Source: DASYRM01 sp036004405 (GTDB lineage: Bacteria; Acidobacteriota; Vicinamibacteria; Vicinamibacterales; UBA2999). From it: 42,513 bases of DNA. The first letter of the stretch is position 1. Every line of letters begins with the position of its first letter. The position numbers and the translations under genes are program-made. The notes beneath the pieces were generated by a model. The model had not been told where the DNA came from. It saw only the letters and a list, made by a program, of their open reading frames with translations, and did not search any database. Of the stretch, positions 28,968 through 37,369 are shown piece after piece. Location: NCBI GenBank assembly GCA_036004405.1, contig DASYRM010000035.1:1-42513 (forward strand), given 5' to 3'.

Positions 28968-31495
28968 CGAATCTCCTCCAGCGTACGTTGCAGGTCGGAC
29001 GTCAGCGCCAGCTGCTCCGCCTCGGTCAGTTTGGCTCCGCGTTGCGTCAGATGAAAGACGTCGATGGCCTTCCCGCCCTCGGTCGCAATCAGCACGAGGT
29101 CGACGTCACAGCGGTGTTCGGCGATGACGCGGCTGATCCGGTGCAGCAGGCCGAGCGCGTTGGGTGCCACGATATCGAGGATCGTGTAACGGCTCGATGA
29201 CTCGTTGCTGACCCGGACCACGGGCGGAAAACGGATCGACGACTTGGACTGCACGCCCCGCTCGCGCCCGCGCAGCCGCGCGGCGACGTCGATCCGGCCC
29301 GCCACGACGTCGGCCAGTACTTCGGAAATGCGGGCGGGGGCGTCGGGGTTCTTCTCGAGGAAGTGCTCGTCGTCGGTGAAGTGAAAGACGTCGAGCACCA
29401 GGCCGTTGGGGTTGGTCAGCGCATTGCCGCGCAGGATGTTCATCCCGAACGACGACAGCACGCCGCAGATGTTGGAGAAGAGCTTCGGCTTGTCGAGCGT
29501 GACCACGGCCAGCGACCACACCGCCGCGTCCACGCGCTCGAGCGAGACGTGCACTTCGTCCGGCTTGATGTTCCGCGCTAGCCGCACGTGCTCGTGAATC
29601 GCCGCGGGAGCGAACAGGTGCAGGTAGCGCTGCGGCAGCCCCTCGACGAACCGCTCGAGCTCCGTCTTGGTCACGTCGGCGGGGAGAGCCACCGTCAGCC
29701 GGTCGAGTCCGGCCTGATTGCGTTCGATCCGCTCGTCGCCGTAGCGCTGCGTGAGATGGTTGTAGGTGTCCACGTAGAGCCGCCAGAGCAGCTCCTCTTT
29801 CCACGGCGTGAGCGTGTCGGGGCTCACGGCGCCGACGTCGGCGAGCGTGAGCAGCGTCAGCAGCTTCAGCCGGTCTTCGGTGCCGATGAAGGCGGCGAAC
29901 GACTTCACGACGTCCGGATCCTCGGTATCGCGCCGGAACGCGACGAGCGACATCCGGATATGGTGACGGATGAGGAACGTCACGGTGTCGCGCGCCGCGC
30001 CGGTAATCTGCAGGCGCGCCAGCGCCGCTTCGGCCATCCGCTCGCTCTCGTCGGCGTGGTCGTCGTCGCGCCACTTGCCCACGTCGTGGAGGAGCAGCGA
30101 CAGCACGAGCAGCTCCGGCGCCGCCAGCCCGGCCAGCACGTTGGCGAAGCGCTGGCGGCCCCCCTTGACATCGCCGGTCAGCCGTTCGAGGTTGCGGATG
30201 GTGAGCAGCGTGTGCTCGTCCACCGTGTACTTGTGGTAGAAGTCGCGCACCACCCGCCACGAGATCGCCTGGAACTCGGGGAACACGCGCCCCAGCAGGC
30301 CGCAGTCGTGCATCTCGCTCAGGCGATCGTAGAGACCGCGCGCCGGCCGCAGGAACGCCACCAGCGCCGCGCGGTCGCTGGCTTCGGGGAAGAAGTCGTC
30401 GGCGCGATAGCGGTCCACGTGCTGCTGGATGCACGACAGCGCTTCCTCGGACACCGTGGCGTGGTGCTCGACGGCCGCCTGGAACGCCGGCAGCCACGAC
30501 GCGGGGTTGCGCGCCGCCTGAATCGGATCCATGAAGCGGATGCCGTCGCGCGACAGCCCGAGGTTCGGCCCCACCGGCAGCGGCGCCGTCCGCCGCGCCC
30601 AGCCGAGCGAGCGGTTGACGATGCGCGCGTGGCGGAAGTAGTCGCTCATCAGACGCTCGACGCGCTGCTGCGCCTCGGCGCCGGGATAGCCCATGAGCTC
30701 GGCGGTGCGCTCCTGCAGATCGTGGCCGAGCACGTTCTGGTTACGGCCGGCTTCGAGGTGCAGGATCGAGCGCACGCGCAGCAGGAAGTCCTCGGCGTCG
30801 TCGAACCGCGCCGGCTCGGTGGGCCCTTTGCGCAGCAGCAGCGGATCGGTCAGCAGCGCGATCGTGCGGGTGGCCGACAGGTCGCGCAGCGCGCCCGGCG
30901 CTTCCTTCACATCGGGCTCGAGCTGATAGAGCGTGTCGTTGAATCCCGCGTGCCGCTGATCGATGAGATCGAGGAGCGACCGCAGGATGAAGGCGTGCGT
31001 GCTCGCGGTATGGAAGATCGCCGAGAAGCGATCGAAGAGCTGCCGCGCGCCGGCCAGCGGACGGGCGTCGATGAGCGCGAGCAGGAACTCGGGGTTGTCG
31101 GTCTCGAGCTGCTCGAACTCCCGCAGCTCGCGCACCTGGTGCCCCACCACCACGCCCACGTCCCAGAGCGGGTGCAGGAACGCGCGCAGAAACGCTTCCT
31201 CGGTGGCGCCAATGGTGCCGCCGAACAGGATCAGCAGATCGATGTCGGAGTGGAGACTGAGATGGCGGCGGCCGTAGCCGCCCAGCGCCAGCACCGCCAC
31301 CGGCGTCTTCGGTGCCGGGGCCTCGGTGAACAGCTGCCGCAGCAGGACGTCGGCGCGATCCGAGTAGCGTTCGAGCGCCGTGCGTCCGCCGGCGCCGCGG
31401 GCGATGTCGGTCCGCAGCTCTTCCCGCGCGGCGCCGAGCGACGCCGCCAGGGTGCGGCCGGTGGCACCGGTCTGGGTTACGGACGTTTCACGCAT
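28964..31495 (-). CDS. glnD: P-II uridylyltransferase/uridylyl-removing enzyme GlnD
   Basis: 843 aa from ATG 31495. The nucleotidyltransferase domain has 'GGYGRRHLSLHSDIDLL' (G72-G73, with catalytic D84 and D86). The linked GlnE-like helical region follows. The HD hydrolase domain has 'HKYTVDEHT' (421-429) and H470-D471 in 'LLLHDVGKW', with 'RHHIRMS' later. Two C-terminal ACT domains (about 640-715 and 770-840) bind glutamine. All four parts look intact, so it should add UMP to P-II when glutamine is low and remove it when high. It overlaps glnB and lies 71 bp after the porin pair. Confidence 0.95.
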   Translation of the reverse strand: MRETSVTQTGATGRTLAASLGAAREELRTDIARGAGGRTALERYSDRADVLLRQLFTEAPAPKTPVAVLALGGYGRRHLSLHSDIDLLILFGGTIGATEEAFLRAFLHPLWDVGVVVGHQVRELREFEQLETDNPEFLLALIDARPLAGARQLFDRFSAIFHTASTHAFILRSLLDLIDQRHAGFNDTLYQLEPDVKEAPGALRDLSATRTIALLTDPLLLRKGPTEPARFDDAEDFLLRVRSILHLEAGRNQNVLGHDLQERTAELMGYPGAEAQQRVERLMSDYFRHARIVNRSLGWARRTAPLPVGPNLGLSRDGIRFMDPIQAARNPASWLPAFQAAVEHHATVSEEALSCIQQHVDRYRADDFFPEASDRAALVAFLRPARGLYDRLSEMHDCGLLGRVFPEFQAISWRVVRDFYHKYTVDEHTLLTIRNLERLTGDVKGGRQRFANVLAGLAAPELLVLSLLLHDVGKWRDDDHADESERMAEAALARLQITGAARDTVTFLIRHHIRMSLVAFRRDTEDPDVVKSFAAFIGTEDRLKLLTLLTLADVGAVSPDTLTPWKEELLWRLYVDTYNHLTQRYGDERIERNQAGLDRLTVALPADVTKTELERFVEGLPQRYLHLFAPAAIHEHVRLARNIKPDEVHVSLERVDAAVWSLAVVTLDKPKLFSNICGVLSSFGMNILRGNALTNPNGLVLDVFHFTDDEHFLEKNPDAPARISEVLADVVAGRIDVAARLRGRERGVQSKSSIRFPPVVRVSNESSSRYTILDIVAPNALGLLHRISRVIAEHRCDVDLVLIATEGGKAIDVFHLTQRGAKLTEAEQLALTSDLQRTLEEIR

Positions 31496-31566
31496 GCGCT
31501 TCGGCCCGCCGGCAGATGCCCGCCGACAGGCGGACCATCAGGTCCTGCAGCGAAGCGAACGCCTCG

Positions 31567-32406
31567 CTAGTACGACAGCCCGATGCCTGCCGAAATGATG
31601 ACCTTGGTATTGTCTCCCAGCCGCAGCGCATTAGAGTCGCCCAGCCGTACATAGTCCGCGCCCCCGTGTACGCTCCATCGCCCGAAGCGCGAACGCTCGC
31701 TTGAAAGGGGCACGGTGACGTTGCCCCCGACGCTGAAGAACCCGAACCGCTCGTCGCCACGCAGCCCCTCGTAGTAGCCGTCGAGGCTCAGACCGACCTT
31801 CACCGGGACGGCCACGGTGATGCCCGCCAGGCCCAGACTCGGCGCGGCCCCGAGCTCGAGGTACCGCCCTTCCACCGCGCCACCGTCCGCCTGCCCCTCG
31901 AGCTCGAACGCCACGAGCGCGTACGGGTTGGTCCCGCGCACCCCCGCTGACGCCTTGAGCGACAGCTCCTTCACGCTCGGAAACGCGCCGTTCGGGCTCG
32001 TGTAGGCGGTATAGGTTGCGGCCACGTTCACACCGCCCGCGAACCCGACCCCCACGCTCGTCCAGAAATCCGACTCGTACCACAGCTTGCCGGTGGGACC
32101 GTCCGCACCGGTGATGCCCGTGTGGAGGCTGTTCCACATCCCCACGTTCACGGTCACGCTGCGCACGGTTCCGCCGCCGGACCTGAACGCGACGCCCAGG
32201 TCTGCGGCTGGCCACAGAATCAATCCGGTGTCGTCCTGCGGGATGCCTCGAAACAGATACGCGTTCGAGGCATCCATCGATCCGGAGAGAGTGATCGCGC
32301 CGGGATTCGGGTCGCCGCTGGTCTGCGCCGCGACCGGGCGGTTGAGCAGAAGCCCCGTCGTGCACACCATGGCGGCGACGCGCCAGGTCCGAGCCGATCC
32401 TCCCAT
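31567..32406 (-). CDS. TorF/Gcw_chp-like outer-membrane protein (second of a tandem pair)
   Basis: 279 aa from ATG 32406, with GGAGG five bases upstream. Signal peptide of about 27 residues ending 'PVAA', then 'ITLSGSMDASNAYLFRG' (the conserved opening of this barrel family), 'MWNSLHTG', 'LWYESDF', 'YTAYTSPNGAF' and a C-terminal 'ISAGIGLSY' with a terminal Tyr. It is a paralog of the gene just upstream (18 bp gap). The family is called a putative porin and often occurs beside P-II and ammonium transporter genes, which fits this locus. The substrate is unknown. It may enter the same transcript as glnD. Confidence 0.8.
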   Translation of the reverse strand: MGGSARTWRVAAMVCTTGLLLNRPVAAQTSGDPNPGAITLSGSMDASNAYLFRGIPQDDTGLILWPAADLGVAFRSGGGTVRSVTVNVGMWNSLHTGITGADGPTGKLWYESDFWTSVGVGFAGGVNVAATYTAYTSPNGAFPSVKELSLKASAGVRGTNPYALVAFELEGQADGGAVEGRYLELGAAPSLGLAGITVAVPVKVGLSLDGYYEGLRGDERFGFFSVGGNVTVPLSSERSRFGRWSVHGGADYVRLGDSNALRLGDNTKVIISAGIGLSY

Positions 32407-32424
32407 CCACGCCTCCAGGGCGGC

Positions 32425-33300
32425 TCAGTAGGAGAATCCCACCCCGACCGAGCCGATGAATTGGGAGCTCTCGCCCCCGTTGAAGGACTTCGGCGTGTCG
32501 CCCAGCTTCTGGTACTCGCCCCCGAAGTGAACGTTCCAGGCGCCGAAGTTCGTCGTGCCGCCGAACGGCACCGTGACGATACCAGCGATGCTCAGATATC
32601 CAAACTTGTGGTCCGTGCCGGCCAGCTCGTAATAGTCGCCGGCGGAGAGGCCCACCTTGATGGGCGCGGCGACGCTGAACTTGCGGCTCGAGTAGCCCGG
32701 CGAGGCGCCAACCTCGACATACTTGCCGGCGTTGATTCCGCCGTCAGCCTGCCCCGTGCCGGGCACCGTGTCGATCTCGAACGCGTAGATGACGTAGGGC
32801 TTCACCGCGGCCTTGCCCAGCCTGCCGCTGTCGTCCACCGACACCTTGAACATGATCTCCTTCACCGTGGAGAAGGAGTTGTTGGGGCTGGTGTAGGCCG
32901 TGTAGGTGGTGCCGAGCGACACGCCGCCGCCAAACCCGAGGCCGAGCGTGGCGTAGAAGTCCGACTCGTACCACAGCTTGCCGCTGGGCCCCTCCTGGCC
33001 GGTATCGCCGGTGTGCAGGCTGTTCCAGGTGCCGAAGTTGATGCCGGCGCTCTTCAGCCCGCCCTTCCCCGAAAACGCGGCGATGCCGAGATCAAACGAC
33101 GGCCACATGGCCATGCCGGTGGAGTTCTGACGAAGGCCGCGGAACATGTAGCGGTTCAAGAAGTCGATGTTGCCGGTTATGGTCAACGCGCCCGGATTGG
33201 GATCAGCCGTCTGTGCCCACGCCTGCGTGCCGGCGAGCGTCACCGTCAAGGTTGCGGTCGCAACCATCGCCGTGACCCGCCGCGCTGCCCGTAATGTCAC
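32425..33300 (-). CDS. TorF/Gcw_chp-like outer-membrane protein (first of a tandem pair)
   Basis: 291 aa from GTG 33300, with GGGAGG eight bases upstream. Signal peptide of about 29 residues, cut near 'AWAQ', then 'LTITGNIDFLNRYMFRG', 'TWNSLHTG', 'GKLWYESDFYATLGLGFGG' and the final strand 'IGSVGVGFSY' with a terminal Tyr. It shares the layout and many motifs with its downstream neighbour, so a tandem duplication is likely. A sigma-54-like promoter lies 56-82 bp upstream, which would place this porin pair and possibly glnD-glnB under nitrogen control. Function is inferred from context only. Confidence 0.8.
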   Translation of the reverse strand: MTLRAARRVTAMVATATLTVTLAGTQAWAQTADPNPGALTITGNIDFLNRYMFRGLRQNSTGMAMWPSFDLGIAAFSGKGGLKSAGINFGTWNSLHTGDTGQEGPSGKLWYESDFYATLGLGFGGGVSLGTTYTAYTSPNNSFSTVKEIMFKVSVDDSGRLGKAAVKPYVIYAFEIDTVPGTGQADGGINAGKYVEVGASPGYSSRKFSVAAPIKVGLSAGDYYELAGTDHKFGYLSIAGIVTVPFGGTTNFGAWNVHFGGEYQKLGDTPKSFNGGESSQFIGSVGVGFSY

Positions 33301-33366
33301 GATCCCATCCTCCCGAGCCCCCGATCGCCCACCTCGATCGACGGCCCGCGACCCGGTTCCCGCATG

Positions 33367-33382
33367 AGCAAGACAGCGGCCA
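33367..33382 (-). promoter_or_regulatory. Sigma-54-like promoter of the porin-glnD-glnB module
   Basis: Minus strand TGGCCG-CTGTC-TTGCT. The invariant GG (-24) and GC (-12) and the whole TTGCT block match; the two bases after TGGC deviate from the consensus AC. The predicted start point is near 33356, giving a 56-nt leader with a strong ribosome site. One such near-match is expected by chance in a window this size, but its position just upstream of this gene argues for it. Confidence 0.6.
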
Positions 33383-33674
33383 GCTTCCCGGCGGTGGGAC
33401 CGGGTCGGCCTGTGACAGTTTTGCTAGGAAATCCGCCGTACTCCTGGGAAACGGCGGGCCACTACAGCATGACAAGTATGTAGCATCATCGATGCTATTG
33501 ATACGTCTTCGTCGCTTTTGTTGTGCTTAGGCGGGCGGCGGATCGCGGGTGGCCGACGCGCCGAGTTGACGCGGATCGCCCACACGGCGGAGTCTCTACA
33601 GTTTCGTCAACGTGGCCCAAGCGCGATACATAAATGTCCAAATCACGGGGCGACCGGGCACCGGAGCGTCGTGC
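33383..33674. other. Divergent intergenic region with two hairpins
   Basis: Upstream of the sigma-54-like promoter and before the EF-G promoter no gene is supported. It contains a stem CCGCCGT/ACGGCGG (33433-33439 with 33451-33457) and a palindrome TAGCATC-ATC-GATGCTA (33481-33497) in an AT-richer patch. The second could be a regulator site. I saw no match to a known riboswitch. Confidence 0.5.
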
Positions 33675-33703
33675 TTGCGACGTTCGGGTCAAGGACCTAT
33701 GAT
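33675..33703 (+). promoter_or_regulatory. Sigma-70-type promoter of the EF-G paralog
   Basis: TTGCGA (33675-33680), a 17-bp spacer and TATGAT (33698-33703). The -10 box matches the consensus at five of six and the -35 at four of six. The leader would be about 100 nt. Confidence 0.6.
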
Positions 33704-33767
33704 CCGCACCCTCGCCGGGTCCCAGCAGGTCGGACCTCGTCTGGCGGTCCTATCTGTTGTTCCCCAC

Positions 33768-33803
33768 GGGGGTTCGCCCCGCGTCGCTGCGCGGGGAAGG
33801 AGG
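33768..33803 (+). promoter_or_regulatory. Alternative hairpins next to the EF-G ribosome binding site
   Basis: GGGG-TTCG-CCCC (33769-33780) and CCCCGCG-TCGCTG-CGCGGGG (33777-33796) share the CCCC at 33777-33780, so they exclude each other. The second abuts the strong ribosome site AAGGAGG at 33797-33803, nine bases before the ATG. The arrangement could tune translation, but it may be only GC-rich chance. Confidence 0.4.
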
Positions 33804-33812
33804 GATACCGCT

Positions 33813-35909
33813 ATGAAGGTATACGAGGCCGCCGCTATCCGTAACGTGGCAGTCGTGGGCCACGGCGGATGCGGCAAGACACAACTGGTCTCGGCGGCGC
33901 TGCTCGCCGCCGGGGCCGTCAACCGGCTCGGCCTGGTCGACGACGGTTCCACCGTCACCGACTTCGACGACGAAGAAGTCGCCCGCAAGCACTCGCTCGC
34001 ATCCAGCCTCGCCTACGGCGAGTGGCAGAAAACCAAGATCAACTTCATCGACACGCCAGGCTTCGCGAACTTCTTCAGCGACGCCCGCGCCGCGCTGCGC
34101 GTCGCCGAAGCGGCGCTGGTGGTCGTGGACGCCGTGCACGGCGTCGAAGTGCAGACCGAAAAGGTGTGGGCCGAAGCGGCCAGCCTGGGCCTGCCGCGCA
34201 TCGTCGCCCTGAGCCGTCTCGATCGTGAGCGCGCCAGCCTGGACCGCGCCCTCGAAACGCTGCACCGCGACTGCGCCCGCGAGATCGTCCCGATTCAGCT
34301 GCCGATCGGCGAGGAGAGGGGCTTCACCGGCGTCGTCGACCTGGTGTCGATGACCGCCTCCACGTTTGGCGCCGACGGCAGGATCACCGCGAGCGAGATC
34401 CCCGCGGCAATGGCCGACCGCGTCGCGCAGGCGCGCACCGCGCTGATCGAGATGGTGGCCGAGGCCGACGAGCAGCTGATGGACGCGTTCTTTGCCAACG
34501 GCACACTGACGCAGGAGCAGCTCACGTCGGGGCTGCGCGCGGCCACGGCGGCCGGCAAACTCTTCCCGCTGGTGTGCGTCTCGGGCCTCAAGGCCATCGG
34601 CGCCCAGCCGCTGCTCGACGCCATCGTCACCCTGGTGCCCTCGCCCGCCGAACGCGGATTCGCCGCGGCCGACGCCGAAGGCAACGCGGTGAGCGTGCCG
34701 GCCAGCGACGCCGGCTCCCCCACCGTCTTCGTGTGGAAGACGATTGCCGATCCGTTTGCCGGCCGCATCACGATGCTGCGCATCGTCAGCGGCACCTTGA
34801 AGTCAGACACCGCGATCCACAACCACACGCGCGACACCAGCGAACGGCTGGGGCATCTGCTCGCGCTGCAGGGCAAGACGCAGACGCACGTGCCCGAGCT
34901 CCGCGCCGGCGATCTCGGTGCGGTGGCCAAACTGAAGGACACGCACACGAACGACCTGCTGGCCGATGCGTCCACCAAGATCCGCGTCGCGCCGATCTCG
35001 TTCCCGGAGCCGCTGATCGCCTACGCCATCGAGCCGAAGAGCCGCGGCGACGAGGACAAGATCAGCACCTCGATGCACCGTCTGCAGGAAGAGGACCCGA
35101 CCATCGGCTACACGCGCGATCCCCAGACGCACGAGCTGCTGCTCTCGGGGCAGGGCCAGCTGCACATCGAAGTCACCGTCGCCAAGCTGAAACGCCGATT
35201 CGGCGTCGAAGTGCTGCTCAAACCGCCGCGAGTGCCCTATCGCGAGACGATCACCGCCGCCACCGAAGCGCACGGCCGGCACAAGAAGCAGACCGGCGGC
35301 CACGGGCAGTTCGGCGACTGCAAGATCCGCGTCGAGCCGCTGCCGCGCGGCAGCGACTTCGCGTTCGAGAACGACATCTTCGGCGGCGCCATCCCTCGTC
35401 AATTCGTCCCGGCAATTGAAAAAGGCATCCAGGACGCGCGCATGCGCGGCTTCCTCGCCGGCTACCCGATGGTGGACTTCAAGGCCACGGTCTTCGACGG
35501 CTCGTTCCACGCCGTGGACTCGAACGAGCTGTCGTTCAAGATGGCCGGGTCGCTGGCCTTCAAGGACGCCATGACGCGGGCGCGGCCAACGATCCTGGAG
35601 CCGGTGATGAAAGTCGAGGTGTACGCGCCGAGCGATTTCGCCGGCGACCTGATGGGCGACCTCAACGGCCGCCGCGGCCGGATCGCCGGCATGGACACGC
35701 GCGGCGTGATGACCGTCATCCGCGCGCAGGTGCCAATGGCCGAGATGCTCTCCTACGAGCAGCACCTGACCTCGGCGACCGGCGGCCGCGGTTCGTACCA
35801 CATGGAGTACTCGCACTACGAAGAGGTGCCGCACTCGGCGCAGGCGAAGATCATCGCGGCATCGAAGGCGGCGCGCGCTGGACACACCGAGCTCGAAGAG
35901 GCGTCCTAG
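33813..35909 (+). CDS. EF-G-like translational GTPase paralog with divergent G motifs
   Basis: 698 aa from ATG 33813, fixed by the AAGGAGG nine bases upstream. It is full length for EF-G with domains I-V ('GHGKQ'-like loops absent). G1 is GHGGCGKT (16-23) and G3 is DTPGF (80-84), both intact. G4, normally NKxD, reads SRLD (134-137). The RGITI-type G2 is replaced by 'RKHSLASS' (58-65). G5 is 'VSGLKAIG' in place of the usual GSA. Domain IV has 'GGHGQFGDCKIRVEPL' and domain V ends 'SHYEEVPHSAQAKIIAASK'. It resembles the EF-G-2/FusA2 group, paralogs of uncertain role, and is not the canonical factor. It stands alone; its stop overlaps that of the convergent kinase. Confidence 0.85.
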   Translation: MKVYEAAAIRNVAVVGHGGCGKTQLVSAALLAAGAVNRLGLVDDGSTVTDFDDEEVARKHSLASSLAYGEWQKTKINFIDTPGFANFFSDARAALRVAEAALVVVDAVHGVEVQTEKVWAEAASLGLPRIVALSRLDRERASLDRALETLHRDCAREIVPIQLPIGEERGFTGVVDLVSMTASTFGADGRITASEIPAAMADRVAQARTALIEMVAEADEQLMDAFFANGTLTQEQLTSGLRAATAAGKLFPLVCVSGLKAIGAQPLLDAIVTLVPSPAERGFAAADAEGNAVSVPASDAGSPTVFVWKTIADPFAGRITMLRIVSGTLKSDTAIHNHTRDTSERLGHLLALQGKTQTHVPELRAGDLGAVAKLKDTHTNDLLADASTKIRVAPISFPEPLIAYAIEPKSRGDEDKISTSMHRLQEEDPTIGYTRDPQTHELLLSGQGQLHIEVTVAKLKRRFGVEVLLKPPRVPYRETITAATEAHGRHKKQTGGHGQFGDCKIRVEPLPRGSDFAFENDIFGGAIPRQFVPAIEKGIQDARMRGFLAGYPMVDFKATVFDGSFHAVDSNELSFKMAGSLAFKDAMTRARPTILEPVMKVEVYAPSDFAGDLMGDLNGRRGRIAGMDTRGVMTVIRAQVPMAEMLSYEQHLTSATGGRGSYHMEYSHYEEVPHSAQAKIIAASKAARAGHTELEEAS

Positions 35910-37369
35910 GACAGAGTAAAGAAGAAGGTTGCGCCCTTGCCCACGGCGGCCTCGGCCCACACCCGGCCGCCGTGGCGCTTCACAATCCGATCCACGATCG
36001 CCAGCCCGACGCCGGTGCCGGGAAAGTCCGTCATGGCGTGCAGGCGCTGGAACACCCCGAACAGCCGATCGGCGTAAGCCGGGTCGAAGCCGGCGCCGTT
36101 GTCGCCCACCAGATAGACGCGGCCGTCGGCGCCGGGGCGGGCCCCGAATTCGATCCGGGCGGCGGGCTGCTTCGAGGTGAACTTCCAGGCGTTGCCGAGC
36201 AGGTTCTCGAGCACCTGCCGCATCAGCCGCGGATCCGCCATTGCGTCGAGTCCGTCCTCGACCACGGCCGTCACCGTGCGGCCCGGCTGCGCGGCTGCCA
36301 GCTCCTCGCACACGGCGCGGGCCATCGCCGACAGATCGACGCGCTTCACGGCGAGATCAGTGCGGGTAATTCGCGACAGGCTCAGCAAGTCGTCAATGAG
36401 GGCCGCCATGCGCTGCGAGGCGGCCCGGATCCGCGCCAGATGGCCCGCCGCGTCGGCGTCGAGGCGCCCCTCCATGTCCTCGAGCAGCGCCTGACTGAAG
36501 CCGTCGATCGCGCGCAGCGGCGAGCGCAGGTCGTGCGACACCGAGTAGCAGAACGCTTCGAGCTCCTGGTTCGAGGCGTCGAGCGCCGCCGTTCGCTCCC
36601 GGACGCGCTCCTCGAGCTGATCGCGGCTCTCCTGCAGCGAACGATCGCGCGTCTGGATCTGATCGAGCATGTCGTTGAAGGCGCTGATCAGCGTCTGCAG
36701 TTCGCCGGAACCGATCTCCTGGGCCCGGACCGAATAGTCGCGATCGGCGGAGAACTTCCTCGCCAGCCCGGCCAGCTCGGTGAGCGGATCGGCAATGGCG
36801 CGCCGCAGCACGCGTGACACGAGCTGCGACGCCACCAGCGCCACGAACAGGACGACGGCGACGATGAAACCATAGCCCACCAGGCGATCGGTCACCGCTC
36901 GCAGGTTCGATCGGATGTAGACGAGGCCGATCGGGGTGCCGTCGAGGATCACCGGGCGCACGAGGTGCATGGTGCGCAGGCCGTCGAACCGCGACCACTC
37001 GCCCTCGCGGGCGGCTTCCGCCGGCAGCACGAGCGGCGCCACCGAGCCGTCACGCACGTAGGACGCAAAGAGCTGTCCGTCGGGGCGGTAGAGCGCCGCG
37101 CCTTCGACACCGGGCTCGGCGCGCAGCGCGCCCAGGGTACGCTCGGCCGCGGCGGTGTCGTCGAAGGTGAGCGCGGTGATGGTGTTCGAGCCCACGATCC
37201 GGGCCTCGACCGACTGGTTTTCCAAGAGCGCCGTACGGAAGGTGACGAAGTCGTAGAAGCTGAGCGCAATCCCGGCCACCAGCAGTGCCATGCCGCTCGT
37301 GACCATGTTGAGGCGCGCGAGCCGGCGCGCGATCGGCATGGTGGCGGCGGGCCGGATCGGCATCAGCAT
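35906..37369 (-). CDS. CHASE8-HAMP sensor histidine kinase
   Basis: 487 aa from ATG 37369, directly after the YfiR-like stop (TGAATG). Membrane helix about 22-42, a periplasmic domain about 43-160 with the CHASE8 pattern ('NTITALTFDDTAAAERTLGAL', 'ALYRPDGQLFASYVRDG'), a second helix 163-185, HAMP about 186-240, a coiled coil, HisKA with H279 ('YSVSHDLRSPLRAIDGF') and HATPase_c ('NLLGNAWKF', 'GDNGAGFDP', 'GTGVGLAIV'). CHASE8 is the sensor of YfiN/TpbB, where YfiR binds the periplasmic side and the output is a GGDEF domain. Here the output is a kinase. Its stop codon overlaps the convergent EF-G gene by 4 bp. Its phosphate acceptor is probably the operon's response regulator. Confidence 0.9.
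   Translation of the reverse strand: MLMPIRPAATMPIARRLARLNMVTSGMALLVAGIALSFYDFVTFRTALLENQSVEARIVGSNTITALTFDDTAAAERTLGALRAEPGVEGAALYRPDGQLFASYVRDGSVAPLVLPAEAAREGEWSRFDGLRTMHLVRPVILDGTPIGLVYIRSNLRAVTDRLVGYGFIVAVVLFVALVASQLVSRVLRRAIADPLTELAGLARKFSADRDYSVRAQEIGSGELQTLISAFNDMLDQIQTRDRSLQESRDQLEERVRERTAALDASNQELEAFCYSVSHDLRSPLRAIDGFSQALLEDMEGRLDADAAGHLARIRAASQRMAALIDDLLSLSRITRTDLAVKRVDLSAMARAVCEELAAAQPGRTVTAVVEDGLDAMADPRLMRQVLENLLGNAWKFTSKQPAARIEFGARPGADGRVYLVGDNGAGFDPAYADRLFGVFQRLHAMTDFPGTGVGLAIVDRIVKRHGGRVWAEAAVGKGATFFFTLS

Noticed and set aside
29588..31570. A 660-codon open frame on the plus strand opposite glnD
   Set aside because: It is the antisense frame of an intact GlnD; its Arg/Glu/Val-rich translation matches nothing and reflects high GC.
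33383..33500. Riboswitch or structured leader upstream of the porins
   Set aside because: Hairpins exist, but no conserved core of c-di-GMP, cobalamin or glutamine classes is seen, and most of it lies upstream of the predicted start point.
33495..33692. Small minus-strand open frame (65 codons) upstream of the porin genes
   Set aside because: No ribosome site, no recognisable sequence and odd composition; it lies in the control region.
33612..33812. A 67-residue N-terminal extension of the EF-G paralog in the same frame
   Set aside because: It has no ribosome site, contains the promoter boxes, and the ATG at 33813 has a strong AAGGAGG and begins exactly where EF-G homology begins.
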